Assembly (NCBI GenBank): GCA_002297965.1
Contig: DBLF01000009.1
Span: 66,829-78,956 of the forward strand
DNA from: Candidatus Segatella papionis
Lineage (GTDB): Bacteria; Bacteroidota; Bacteroidia; Bacteroidales; Bacteroidaceae
Direction of reading: 5' to 3'
Length of the DNA: 12,128 nt
Below the pieces are notes generated by a model. That model did not search any database. It was given only the letters and a program-made list of their open reading frames with translations, and was not told the DNA's origin. Below are positions 1 to 7,195 of this stretch, piece after piece. How positions within the stretch are numbered: the first letter of the stretch is position 1; each line of letters begins with the position of its first letter. Position numbers and translations under genes: made by a program.

Positions 1-2313
1 GGCATCGACGATGGCGAGGAACAGACCGTGCTCGACTTTGGTGTGAAGAAGGGCATGAACAAGGGTATGATTTCTAACATCGACCTGGGTATCGGCAACA
101 AAGACCGTTACAGCATGCGTGGCATGGGTGGTTACTTTAGTGGTAACAATCGCTTCTTCCTTTTTGGCAACGCCAATAATACCAGCGACCGTGGCTTTGG
201 TGGCGGTGGACCTGGTAGAGGCTTCGGCGGTGCCAATGGCTTGAATGCCAGTAAGATGATAGGTGCCAACTATAATTACGAACTGAAGGATAAGTTCAAG
301 TTCAATACTTCCCTGCGTTGGAACCACAGCGATGGCGATGTTTGGAGCAGCCGCTCTAGCGAAAACTTCATGGGTAGCAGCAACTCTTTCTCCAATAGCT
401 TGAGCCAGAGCTACTCTCGTGGTAACAGTTGGAATGGCAATATCCGTTTGGAGTGGATGCCAGACTCAATGACCAACATCCTCTTCCGTCCTTCTGTATC
501 TTGGAACACCAGTGATGGTCTGAGCAATGGCAAGTCGGCTTCTTATAACCAAGACCCTTATACGCTTACCACCAAGGATCCTCTCTCCGACGAGGGCATC
601 GACGAGCTGGATAAGGCTGAGGCTATGGTCAATAGCCAGTTGAGCAACGGACTGACTTATTCCGAGAAAAAGAATGTCAATGGTATGTTGCAAATCAACC
701 GCAAGTTGGGCAACAAGGGACGTAACGTCACCCTCCGTATGGATGCCAAATATACCGATAACGACAGCAAGAGCATCTCCCTGAACCAAGCTCATCTCTA
801 TCTCGTGCAGACTGCCGAAGGAAAGGATTCCACTTACCAAACCAATCGCTATAATCTCACTCCATCCAAGAATTATAGTTATGGAGCGCAGGTTACCTAT
901 AGCGAACCTCTCTGGAAGGCAACCTTCCTCCAGTTTAGTTATAAGTTCACTTATAGTTACCAGAAGAGCGATCGTAGCACCTATGATTTTAGCAACTATG
1001 CGATGAGTGGTGACTCAGAGTATCGTGCATGGAACTCTTATCTGAATCCTTTCGCCGGTCATCTCGATGACTACAAGGACGACAACTTGAGCCGCTTCTC
1101 CGAGTACCGCAATTACAATCACGACATCCAGGTGATGATGCGATTCATTCGCCAGAAGTACAACTTGAATTTCGGTGTGATGATTCAGCCTCAGCAGTCT
1201 AAGTATATCCAAGACTATCAGGGCGTGCATGTGGATACCGTTCGCAACGTGACTAACATCAGTCCGACCCTCGATTTCCGTTATCGCTTCTCGAAGATGA
1301 GCAATCTGCGTGTCAACTATCGTGGTACGACCAGCCAGCCAAGCATATCCCAGTTGCTCGACATCACCGATAATAGCGACCCATTGAATGTCTCCAAGGG
1401 TAATCCTGGCTTGAAGCCATCGTTCACCCAGAACTTCCGCTTGTTCTACAACAATTTCGTGCAGAACCACAACAAGGGTGTGATGACTTTCATCAATTTC
1501 TCTACCACCAGTAACAGCATCAGCAACAAGGTGACTTATGATGAGACCACTGGTGGACGTATTACTCGCCCTGAGAACATCAATGGCAACTGGAATGTGA
1601 TGGGAGCAGTGATGTTTAATTGCTCCATCGACAGTGCGGGTGTCTGGAACTTGAACACAGATACCAATCTGGGTTATGATAACTATGTGAGCTATTTGAG
1701 TCTAGACAAGGAGTCTGACTCACAGAAGAACACCACCAAGAGCCTGACATGGCGAGAGCGTCTCTCTTTCAGTTATCGCAACGACTGGTTGGAGCTTTCG
1801 CTCGATGGAACGTTAAGCTATAACCATGCCAAGAACAAGTTGCAGCCTAACAGCAACCTCGACACTTGGCAGTTCTCTTATGGTCCTAGCATGACGCTTA
1901 CGGCTCCTTGGGGTACCAGCTTGAACTCCAGCCTCTCCATCAGCAGCCGTCGTGGTTACAACGACAGCAGTATGAACACCGACGAGTTCGTTTGGAATGC
2001 ACAGCTCTCTCAGAGCTTCCTGAAGGGTAAGCCACTGACCTTGATGCTCCAGTTCTACGACATCCTGCGCCAGCAGAGCACCTTCTCTCGTGCCATCTCG
2101 GCTACTTCTCGTACCGATACCGAGTATAATGCCATCAATAGCTATGCGATGCTCCATGTGATCTATCGCTTGAATCTCTTCGGTGGCAAGAATGGCCGAC
2201 AGGGTGGAAGAGAAGGTGGACCAGACGGAAGACGTCCAGACTTCGGCGGTCGTCCGTTCAATGGTGGTGGTCGCCCAATGGGACCTCCTCCTGGTGGTCG
2301 TCCTATGTTCTAA
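1..2313 (+). CDS. Outer-membrane beta-barrel / TonB-dependent-receptor-like protein, 5'-truncated
   Basis: An open frame runs from base 1 to a TAA at 2311-2313, giving 770 visible residues; the true start lies outside the window. The first possible start-like codon (GTG at 28) is internal. The protein is rich in alternating aromatic/polar segments, Asn, Ser and Tyr, as in transmembrane strands and long extracellular loops. It resembles the large Bacteroidota barrel family PF14905 (OMP_b-brl_3), whose members usually carry an N-terminal carboxypeptidase-regulatory-like domain and plug; those parts would be in the missing 5' end. The last recognisable strand ends near YRLNLFGG. A Gly/Arg/Pro-rich tail of about 40 residues then follows and ends in Met-Phe. 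A second Gly-rich patch (FGGGGPGRGFGG) lies about 60 residues into the visible part. The location is very probably the outer membrane; the substrate cannot be told. Transcription should end at the hairpin at 2352-2387. Confidence 0.85.
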   Translation, partial: GIDDGEEQTVLDFGVKKGMNKGMISNIDLGIGNKDRYSMRGMGGYFSGNNRFFLFGNANNTSDRGFGGGGPGRGFGGANGLNASKMIGANYNYELKDKFKFNTSLRWNHSDGDVWSSRSSENFMGSSNSFSNSLSQSYSRGNSWNGNIRLEWMPDSMTNILFRPSVSWNTSDGLSNGKSASYNQDPYTLTTKDPLSDEGIDELDKAEAMVNSQLSNGLTYSEKKNVNGMLQINRKLGNKGRNVTLRMDAKYTDNDSKSISLNQAHLYLVQTAEGKDSTYQTNRYNLTPSKNYSYGAQVTYSEPLWKATFLQFSYKFTYSYQKSDRSTYDFSNYAMSGDSEYRAWNSYLNPFAGHLDDYKDDNLSRFSEYRNYNHDIQVMMRFIRQKYNLNFGVMIQPQQSKYIQDYQGVHVDTVRNVTNISPTLDFRYRFSKMSNLRVNYRGTTSQPSISQLLDITDNSDPLNVSKGNPGLKPSFTQNFRLFYNNFVQNHNKGVMTFINFSTTSNSISNKVTYDETTGGRITRPENINGNWNVMGAVMFNCSIDSAGVWNLNTDTNLGYDNYVSYLSLDKESDSQKNTTKSLTWRERLSFSYRNDWLELSLDGTLSYNHAKNKLQPNSNLDTWQFSYGPSMTLTAPWGTSLNSSLSISSRRGYNDSSMNTDEFVWNAQLSQSFLKGKPLTLMLQFYDILRQQSTFSRAISATSRTDTEYNAINSYAMLHVIYRLNLFGGKNGRQGGREGGPDGRRPDFGGRPFNGGGRPMGPPPGGRPMF

Positions 2314-2351
2314 GCTAGTGCTAAATCACATTTAGACGTTAAGATAAAAAT

Positions 2352-2387
2352 AATCCCCGCTCTTCATCACGAGGAGCGGGGATTTTG
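2352..2387. terminator. Bidirectional rho-independent terminator between convergent genes
   Basis: A perfect 11-bp stem (AATCCCCGCTC at 2352-2362 with GAGCGGGGATT at 2374-2384) can be extended by three more pairs including a G-U, leaving a 5-base loop. A T run follows on the plus strand, and the mirror-image A-rich flank (2341-2351) gives a T-rich tract on the minus strand. It sits between the barrel gene ending at 2313 and the convergent gene ending at 2444, so it can serve both. Confidence 0.9.
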
Positions 2388-2443
2388 CTATACTAATTTG
2401 CATATGATACTTGTGGCCTTTCGACCACTTGAATTCTCTTTTG

Positions 2444-2995
2444 TTAGAGGGCGAACTTATAGCCCACAGTAATCTGGATTACGTTGTTGTAGTGATCCCA
2501 GTTGTCTGCCACTTTAGTTACGCCGATATTGTAGCGAGCGTCAAACACGATGTTCTGGTACTCGTATGAGAGACCTACAGGGATAGAAAGGTCGAAAGTC
2601 TTCACACCTTCAGCGTCATCCTTGTTTACCATGAAACCTGGCTGCAAACCTGCCTTGATGGCAAGACCTGTTACTGGATAGTAATTCAAAGTTACAGGGA
2701 TGTTGATGTAGCCTGGATTCCACTTCTCACCCTCCACGCTATGACCTGCGATTTCGATGTCCTTGGTCTTGAATCCCTGAACAGAGTAGAGCGCACCTAC
2801 AGCCAGACCGAGGTTGCCAGAAGCCTGATATTGCAATTCTGCACCTGCTGCGAAACCAGCTTTCCAATCATTGTCACCGATAGTTGAGACATTCAAGCCA
2901 ACCTTAGGTTGGAGTGTGACTGTGCCAGCAGCTTGCTGTGCGAAAGCACCTACTGAAGACAGCACCATGGCTGCCATTACAAATAACTTTTTCAT
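2444..2995 (-). CDS. Porin-family / OMP_b-brl_2-like outer-membrane beta-barrel protein
   Basis: 183 residues. The N-terminus is a clear Sec signal peptide: MKK, a hydrophobic core, then AFA before QQ, with predicted cleavage after residue 19. The mature part has short alternating strands typical of small 8-stranded barrels (for example VGLNVSTIG, LGLAVGALYSV, NIVFDARYNIGV) and ends with YKFAL, a terminal-strand signature. It resembles the Bacteroidota 'porin family / outer membrane beta-barrel' proteins (PF13568-like). These are usually structural or of unknown role, so no substrate can be assigned. The ATG at 2993-2995 starts directly at the signal peptide. The gene has its own promoter about 120-150 bases upstream and ends before the shared terminator at 2352-2387. 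Confidence 0.85.
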   Translation of the reverse strand: MKKLFVMAAMVLSSVGAFAQQAAGTVTLQPKVGLNVSTIGDNDWKAGFAAGAELQYQASGNLGLAVGALYSVQGFKTKDIEIAGHSVEGEKWNPGYINIPVTLNYYPVTGLAIKAGLQPGFMVNKDDAEGVKTFDLSIPVGLSYEYQNIVFDARYNIGVTKVADNWDHYNNVIQITVGYKFAL

Positions 2996-3113
2996 AATCG
3001 TCTAATTTTAATTGTTAATACTTCAGTTATTTCAAGTCTTTAGAAAAGTACATATCCTAAGTTTTTCAAGCTTTTTCAAGTCTATCAAACTCATCTGTGT
3101 ATCTTTACGGCGA

Positions 3114-3145
3114 CAAAAATAGGAAAAAAAACAATATGCTCCAAA
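3114..3145 (-). promoter_or_regulatory. Bacteroidota-type promoter for the small barrel gene
   Basis: Read on the minus strand, TTTG (3145-3142) is followed after 20 bases by TATTTTTG (3121-3114), an exact TAnnTTTG -7 box. The inferred leader to the ATG at 2995 is about 110 bases. It contains two adjacent 10-bp repeats ending in TTTTTCAAG on the plus strand (3061-3080) and a related copy near 3030. No experimental start site is known. Confidence 0.6.
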
Positions 3146-3244
3146 TTTATTCCATAAAAAGTATGATTAAATGGCAAAATTTCTCATATTTGTCACCAAA
3201 TCGTATCTTTTATGCATATTTCTTCCATTTTTTTCTTGTTTTTC

Positions 3245-3275
3245 TTGTAGCTTATCCAAAAAAGTGGTATATTTG
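3245..3275 (+). promoter_or_regulatory. Bacteroidota-type promoter for the small membrane-protein pair
   Basis: TTG (3245-3247), a 20-base spacer, then TATATTTG (3268-3275), an exact TAnnTTTG box. The expected transcription start is near 3280, only about 10-18 bases before the ATG codons at 3292 and 3298. This placement argues against a longer reading frame starting at the GTG at 3097. Confidence 0.6.
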
Positions 3276-3291
3276 CAGTATCTTTAAAGAA

Positions 3292-3519
3292 ATGCGTATG
3301 GGACTAGAATTTGGAAAATGGCTATTGGATGTTGCCAAGTACATGTTAACAGCTCTTTTGTTAGCTAACTTTTTTGGAGATCTTAAATCTCCTGCAGCGA
3401 TAGCTTGCGTTATAATTTTAACGCTGTTAGTGTTGGGATTAGGCTTGTGGTTGATAAATAAATTTAGTGATAAAAATAATAAGAGAAAGGAAAATAAATA
3501 TGACAACGCAAGAAATTAA
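3292..3519 (+). CDS. Small membrane protein, about 75 aa, DUF6722-like
   Basis: From ATG 3292 the product is 75 residues (73 from the in-frame ATG at 3298). An amphipathic start (GLEFGKWLLDVAKYMLTALLLANFF) is followed by a second hydrophobic stretch (AIACVIILTLLVLGLGLWLI). This suggests two membrane segments with a short FGDLKSP turn, then a strongly charged Lys/Asn-rich tail. The 'GKWLLDVAKY' start recalls small Bacteroidota membrane proteins grouped as DUF6722; this is recognition from memory and not certain. The frame is open back to 3097, but a promoter within it makes 3292 or 3298 the better start. Codon use is AT-rich (many TTA and TTG codons) compared with the CTG/CTC-rich neighbours, suggesting different origin or low expression. 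The last 20 bases overlap the next small gene. The function is unknown. Confidence 0.6.
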   Translation: MRMGLEFGKWLLDVAKYMLTALLLANFFGDLKSPAAIACVIILTLLVLGLGLWLINKFSDKNNKRKENKYDNARN

Positions 3520-3625
3520 TTTCGCAATAATTTGTGGAGGTATCGTGCTGATTCTTTTGTTTGGAGTCGCTCTTGGGATACATGAGACGATTAGACAGAA
3601 AAAAGAGAATTCTCTTTCTGTGTAA
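3500..3625 (+). CDS. Tiny single-pass membrane protein, 41 aa, overlapping the previous gene
   Basis: ATG 3500-3502 to TAA 3623-3625 encodes 41 residues: MTTQEINF, a hydrophobic helix of about 20 residues (AIICGGIVLILLFGVALGI), then a basic tail (HETIRQKKENSLSV). A purine-rich AGAAAGG lies about 10 bases before the start. The gene overlaps the stop of the upstream small gene by 20 bases, so translational coupling is likely. A hairpin terminator follows 17 bases after the stop. I do not recognise a family with certainty. The shared overlap, promoter and terminator suggest that both proteins are made together in the inner membrane. Confidence 0.55.
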   Translation: MTTQEINFAIICGGIVLILLFGVALGIHETIRQKKENSLSV

Positions 3626-3642
3626 TTTAAAAAAAGAATAAA

Positions 3643-3685
3643 AACGAGGATACTAGCCTACTGATAAGGTTTTTGTATCCTCGTT
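3643..3685. terminator. Bidirectional hairpin terminator
   Basis: An 11-bp perfect stem (AACGAGGATAC at 3643-3653 with GTATCCTCGTT at 3675-3685) encloses a 21-base loop that can form a further short CCT/AGG stem. T-rich sequence follows on the plus strand, and an even stronger T-rich tract (complement of 3629-3644) lies on the minus strand. It separates the small membrane pair (+) from the minus-strand ctc-pth-S4 cluster. Confidence 0.85.
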
Positions 3686-3698
3686 CTTATTTTGTGTG

Positions 3699-3762
3699 CC
3701 TTGATGTCAGCCTTGTTTGTATGGCTTTGGATGATGTCGATGAGATTTTGCTGGAACTTCTT
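3699..3762 (-). pseudogene. 64-bp MATE-like gene fragment after the S4 gene
   Basis: This block matches 10129-10192, inside the MATE gene of this window, without gaps: 56 of 64 bases are identical. Read on the minus strand it encodes KKFQQNLIDIIQSHTNKAD..., 17 of 21 residues equal to MATE residues 220-240 (the loop between the two halves of the transporter). Three of the seven changed codons are silent. Similarity ends abruptly on both sides, at the S4-gene stop codon and before the terminator stem. The block is in frame with the S4 gene, with one codon between it and the TAA. It is best explained as the remnant of a MATE paralogue or a small ectopic copy. See findings. Confidence 0.6.
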
Positions 3763-3765
3763 TTC

Positions 3766-4188
3766 TTATTCTTCATTATCCTCCCAGTCCTCGTCGTCGA
3801 ATCCGAACATGGCAGGTTCTACGAAGGCATCCAGTGCTCGACGTTCCTTCTTGGTAGGACGTCCGGTGCCTCGTGCTCTATCCACGAATCCGCTGATGCG
3901 ACTCATCTCCAGCAGTTCATACTGCTTAGGGTCTGTAACGTTCTTATAGACCCCGAAGAGCATCTTGGCTCCCACACGCTGCTCTATGCAATCCAAAACC
4001 TCGAAGGAGTAGGTGATAGGAGCTTTCTTTACGCTCACCACGTCGCCACGCTTGATGATGAACGAAGGCTTTCGGGTCACACCGCCCACGGTGACACGAC
4101 CATTCTTGCAAGCATCTGCAGCGATGCTGCGAGTCTTGTAGATGCGGGCTGCCCAAAGCCACTTGTCTATTCTTGCACTTTCCTTCAT
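3766..4188 (-). CDS. S4-domain RNA-binding protein, Hsp15/HslR-like
   Basis: 140 residues. An S4 RNA-binding domain covers about residues 5-57: ARIDKWLWAARIYKTRSIAADACKNGRVTVGG and a GDVVSV turn are the classic alpha-L motif of Hsp15-type proteins. In E. coli, Hsp15 binds free 50S subunits carrying stalled nascent chains with peptidyl-tRNA, which fits the upstream neighbour pth. The middle part (YELLEMSRISGFVDRARGTGRPTKKERR) is basic, and the C-terminus (FDDEDWEDNEE) is a short acidic tail typical of the Bacteroidota form. The start ATG lies 20 bases after the pth stop, so the two are probably cotranscribed. The next sequence downstream, in the same frame after the TAA, is the MATE-like fragment. 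Confidence 0.88.
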   Translation of the reverse strand: MKESARIDKWLWAARIYKTRSIAADACKNGRVTVGGVTRKPSFIIKRGDVVSVKKAPITYSFEVLDCIEQRVGAKMLFGVYKNVTDPKQYELLEMSRISGFVDRARGTGRPTKKERRALDAFVEPAMFGFDDEDWEDNEE

Positions 4189-4208
4189 CCTATCTTAATG
4201 TTTCTTGT

Positions 4209-4781
4209 TTACTTCTTCCCCAGCTTGTTAAACTGGTTCATGGTGTTGTCGATTCCAGCCAAGACGAAGCTCTTGATGATTTCCACGCCGAGGTCGATGG
4301 CAGGCTGAAGCTGCTTCATGTCCTCTTCGCTGTATTTGCCCAGCACCCAGTCTATCTGTCCGCCACGAGGGTAGTCGTTGCCGATGCCCATGCGCAGACG
4401 GGCGTAATTCTGTCCGATAAGCTGCTGGATATGTCCCAAGCCATTGTGGCCGCCGTTGCTGCCGTTCGCCTTGAGGCGGAAGGCACCGAGGGGCAGGGCT
4501 AGCTCGTCGCTGATGACGAGGAGACGGCTCTGGTCTATCTTCTCCTGGTTGAGCCAGTAGCGCACCGCATTACCGCTGAGGTTCATGAAGGTGGTAGGCT
4601 TCAGCAGGATAATCTTTCTGCCCTTGAGCGTGGTCTCGGCGATGTAACCATATCGCTTATCCTCAAAATGAATATTGGACGCTTTAGCAAAAGCGTCCAA
4701 TACCATAAATCCTGTGTTGTGCCTGGTGTTGGCGTACTCGTCGCCAGGGTTACCAAGCCCACAAATCAAATATTTATCCAA
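4209..4781 (-). CDS. pth: Peptidyl-tRNA hydrolase
   Basis: 190 residues, the usual length for bacterial Pth. It releases tRNA from prematurely dropped peptidyl-tRNA in the cytoplasm. The signatures are intact: GLGNPG with Asn11, the catalytic His21 in TRHNTGF, KPTTFMNLSG with Met66-Asn67, Asp92 in SDELALPLG (families more often have DxDLPLG), and GSNGGHNGL with Asn113. These match the positions of E. coli Asn10, His20, Met67, Asp93 and Asn114. The gene follows ctc by about 50 bases and precedes the S4 gene by 20; the ctc-pth-S4 order is common in Bacteroidota and links ribosome and translation quality-control functions. Confidence 0.97.
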   Translation of the reverse strand: MDKYLICGLGNPGDEYANTRHNTGFMVLDAFAKASNIHFEDKRYGYIAETTLKGRKIILLKPTTFMNLSGNAVRYWLNQEKIDQSRLLVISDELALPLGAFRLKANGSNGGHNGLGHIQQLIGQNYARLRMGIGNDYPRGGQIDWVLGKYSEEDMKQLQPAIDLGVEIIKSFVLAGIDNTMNQFNKLGKK

Positions 4782-4832
4782 TGTTTGAATGTTTACTCAG
4801 GTTGTAAAAAAAGTCCACGTAGGCCCCACTGA

Positions 4833-5450
4833 TTACTCAGCAGCGGCATCAGCGTCAGCAGCAGCATCAGCAGCAGCGAGCTGAGCGTTACGTGTCATCT
4901 TGATAGAGCAAACTACCACAGCCTTGCTTGTAGCCAACTCAAGACCCTCGAATGAAAGGTCGCCTACCTTGATGCTCTTACCAATCTTCAAAGCAGTAAC
5001 GTCGATGTCGAGGTGCTCAGGAATCTGCTGGTATGGAGCAGTAACGTTGATCTTACGGATAGAGAGGTTCATACGACCACCATCGCGAACACCCTGTGCA
5101 AGACCTACCAACTTAACTGGGATACCGATAGTGATAGGCTTCTGGTCGTTCACCTCGTAGAAGTCAACGTGCAATGGAGCGTCTGTTGTTGGGTGGAACT
5201 GAATCTCCTTCATGATAGCTGTGTGGCTCTCACCGTCGATGATGAGGTTGATAACATATACGTGAGGAGTGTAGATTACCTTACGCAACTCGCTGAATGG
5301 AACTGCGAATGACAAAGCCTCAGGAGCACCGTTCTCGCCCTTCTTCTCACCATAAAGGTTACATGGGATAAAACCTTCCTTACGCAATGTCTTAGAAGCT
5401 TTCTTGCCAAGGTCTGTACGCTTCTGACCTGTTACATTAATCTCTTTCAT
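4833..5450 (-). CDS. rplY: 50S ribosomal protein bL25 / general stress protein Ctc
   Basis: 205 residues with the long two-domain (Ctc/TL5) architecture. The N-terminal 5S-rRNA-binding domain covers residues 1 to about 95 (MKEINVTGQKRTDLGKKASKTLRKEG.IPCNLYG, then AIMKEIQFHPTTDAPLHVDFYEV). A C-terminal beta domain covers about 100-185 (IPVKLVGLAQGVRDGGRMN..., LDIDVTALKIGKSIKVGDL). It ends in an Ala/Asp-rich low-complexity tail (residues about 190-205), encoded by GCA/GCT-type triplet runs at 4836-4880. The product binds 5S rRNA in the 50S subunit. The gene starts the minus-strand cluster ctc-pth-S4 and has its own promoter at 5562-5593 with a leader of about 100 bases. Confidence 0.95.
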   Translation of the reverse strand: MKEINVTGQKRTDLGKKASKTLRKEGFIPCNLYGEKKGENGAPEALSFAVPFSELRKVIYTPHVYVINLIIDGESHTAIMKEIQFHPTTDAPLHVDFYEVNDQKPITIGIPVKLVGLAQGVRDGGRMNLSIRKINVTAPYQQIPEHLDIDVTALKIGKSIKVGDLSFEGLELATSKAVVVCSIKMTRNAQLAAADAAADADAAAE

Positions 5451-5561
5451 TTGTGTTACTCTAAATTAAGTGTTTGAATAATAATTTTGCCTTAACTCGC
5501 CATCACACGGATTAGCTTTGTTTTAAGCATGGCCTCACGAGATTTTCTCACAAAGCGGCTG

Positions 5562-5593
5562 CAAAGTTACTACTTTTATTTGGATTGAGCAAA
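5562..5593 (-). promoter_or_regulatory. Bacteroidota-type promoter for rplY/ctc
   Basis: On the minus strand TTTG (5593-5590) is followed by 20 bases and then TAACTTTG (5569-5562), an exact TAnnTTTG box. The expected start near 5556 gives a leader of about 105 bases before the ATG at 5450. Short self-complementary pieces such as GAGAAAATCTC lie in the leader, but I see no recognisable ribosomal-protein leader structure. Confidence 0.65.
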
Positions 5594-5682
5594 TTTTAGG
5601 GCAATATTTTCTCGAAAACACTCATTTTGTGCTCCAGCACCCCCTCTTAACCTTAAAAAAATAGAAATTATTGCCTCATTTC

Positions 5683-5713
5683 TTGCATATTATATATTAA
5701 ATATGTAAATTTG
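5683..5713 (+). promoter_or_regulatory. Bacteroidota-type promoter for the nusB cluster
   Basis: TTG (5683-5685), a 20-base spacer, and TAAATTTG (5706-5713), an exact TAnnTTTG box. The expected transcript start near 5719 gives a leader of about 40 AT-rich bases before the ATG at 5761. No comparable box is seen in the gaps before yajC, ybbR, coaE or the DUF5606 gene, so this may drive the whole cluster. Confidence 0.65.
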
Positions 5714-5760
5714 CAGTGTTTTAAGTAATTATATAAATAAATCTTTTAAATTATTAGAGA

Positions 5761-6756
5761 ATGATTAATAGGGATTTGATAAGACGTAAGATTGTGCAGT
5801 TAACCTACGCATACTATCAGAACAGCAATCATAATATTGATAATGCTGAGAAGGAGCTTTTGTTTGCTCTCTCCAAGTCGTACGACTTGTACAACTATAT
5901 GCTGCAACTCATCACTGCCATCACCAAGGAGGCGCAGAAGCGTTATGAGGTGGAGGCAGCCCGTGCTCAGCGTGAGGGCAAGCCAGAGCCTAACTCTAGA
6001 TTGGCGTACAACCGTTTCGCTGTGCAGGTTGAGGAGAACAAGACTTTGGCTGAATGGGTAGATGTGAAGAAGTCTTCTTGGGATGAGGACATCGAGGAGG
6101 TGCGCAAGCTCTATACTGCCATCGTGTCTAGCGATCTCTATGCTGCCTATATCGATGGTACCATGGTGGAGGAAGGCGAGGAGAAAGCGGATGACTACGC
6201 TTACGACCGTGAGTTCTGGCGCCGTGCCTACAAGAAGTTCATCCAGAACAATGATGAGCTGGATGCCATGCTTGAGGAGAAAAGCCTCTATTGGAACGAC
6301 GACAAGGACATCGTGGACACCTTCGTGTTGAAGACCATCAAGCGTTTCGATCCAGCCAACAAGGCCAACCAGGAGCTTTTGCCTGAGTATAAGGATGCCG
6401 AGGACCGCGACTTCGCTCGCAAACTCTTCCGTGCCACCTTGCTCAACGCCGACACTTACCAGCGTTACATCAGCGACTCTTGTCGCAACTGGGACTTCAG
6501 CCGCTTGGCTTACATGGATGTGGTTATCATGCAGATTGCCATCGCCGAGTTGATGACATTCCCTGGCATCCCAGCCATCGTCACCATCAATGAGTATGTG
6601 GATCTTGCCAAGGTATATAGCACCCCAAGAAGTGGTGGATACATCAATGGTATGCTCGACAACATCGCCCGTTTCCTCATCTCTCGTGGTCTTATCCAGA
6701 AGGAGCTTCCAGAGCGCAAGGCTCATCATGGTCGTCGCCCTCAGGGAGAGGAGTAA
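5761..6756 (+). CDS. nusB: Transcription antitermination protein NusB, long Bacteroidota form
   Basis: 331 residues, more than twice the roughly 140 of E. coli NusB. The canonical all-helical NusB domain is C-terminal, about residues 190-315: it contains DRDFARKLFRATL, a central hydrophobic helix (MDVVIMQIAIAELM) and the diagnostic NEYVDLAKVYSTP...GYINGMLDNI near residue 277. The first 190 residues are helical and charged (MINRDLIRRKIVQLTYAYYQ starts like a second NusB repeat), a layout usual in this phylum. NusB with NusE (S10) binds boxA RNA and supports processive transcription of rRNA operons. The end is basic (KAHHGRRPQGEE), perhaps adding RNA affinity. It is the first gene of a five-gene plus-strand run and is divergent from ctc. 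Confidence 0.93.
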   Translation: MINRDLIRRKIVQLTYAYYQNSNHNIDNAEKELLFALSKSYDLYNYMLQLITAITKEAQKRYEVEAARAQREGKPEPNSRLAYNRFAVQVEENKTLAEWVDVKKSSWDEDIEEVRKLYTAIVSSDLYAAYIDGTMVEEGEEKADDYAYDREFWRRAYKKFIQNNDELDAMLEEKSLYWNDDKDIVDTFVLKTIKRFDPANKANQELLPEYKDAEDRDFARKLFRATLLNADTYQRYISDSCRNWDFSRLAYMDVVIMQIAIAELMTFPGIPAIVTINEYVDLAKVYSTPRSGGYINGMLDNIARFLISRGLIQKELPERKAHHGRRPQGEE

Positions 6757-6850
6757 AAATGATAGCCATTATATAATGTTCGCACGTACATTATTATAGT
6801 GTGATTTTAAAGAAATAGAATATATCAACTAATTATTTAGCATAAAGGAC

Positions 6851-7174
6851 ATGACAAATTTATTATTGCAAGCACAAGGCGCTGCTGGAGGTGGCAGCAT
6901 GAGTTTTCTCATCATGATGGTAGCTATTTTCGCTATCATGTGGTTTTTCATGATTCGTCCTCAGCAGAAGAAGCAGAAAGAGATACGTAAGTTCCAGAAT
7001 TCTTTGGCAGAGGGTTCTAAGGTCGTTACAGGCGGTGGCGTTTATGGCACCGTGAAGCGTGTTGACCTGGAGGCTAACACCGTGGATGTGGAGATTGCGC
7101 GTGGCGTGGTTATCACTGTAGCCAAGGGCTATGTGTTTGCCGATGCCACCAATCAGCCAGCTCAAAATGCCTAG
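6851..7174 (+). CDS. yajC: Preprotein translocase accessory subunit YajC
   Basis: 107 residues. A short Gly-rich start (QGAAGGGS) precedes one membrane helix (about 18-36, FLIMMVAIFAIMWFFMI). The family signature RPQQKKQKEI follows directly, then a small cytoplasmic beta domain (GSKVVTGGGVYGTVKRVDLEANTVDVEIARGVVITVAKGYV). YajC associates with SecDF-YidC at the Sec translocon. The ATG at 6851 is preceded by AAAGGA only one base away, too close to be a normal Shine-Dalgarno, in keeping with the weak SD use of this phylum. The gap after nusB is 94 bases without a promoter box; a weak inverted repeat around ATAATGT/ACATTAT lies within it. Confidence 0.95.
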   Translation: MTNLLLQAQGAAGGGSMSFLIMMVAIFAIMWFFMIRPQQKKQKEIRKFQNSLAEGSKVVTGGGVYGTVKRVDLEANTVDVEIARGVVITVAKGYVFADATNQPAQNA

Positions 7175-7195
7175 TAGTCTTTACTCAGGATTCTG

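Noticed and set aside
3097..3291. Longer start (GTG at 3097) for the small membrane protein
   Set aside because: The upstream part is AT-rich without protein character and contains a consensus promoter at 3245-3275.
3673..4308. Plus-strand open frame opposite the S4 gene
   Set aside because: It is antisense to a well-supported S4-domain gene and crosses into pth; it begins inside the terminator region.
4782..4832. Terminator between rplY and pth
   Set aside because: A T7 run exists on the minus strand but no stable stem precedes it.
5800..6729. Long minus-strand open frame opposite nusB (309 codons)
   Set aside because: It is a shadow of nusB codon bias, with no recognisable domain, start signal or promoter.
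6765..6803. Hairpin or attenuator between nusB and yajC
   Set aside because: Only a 7-bp AT-rich inverted repeat (ATAATGT/ACATTAT) with no T-run; too weak to call.
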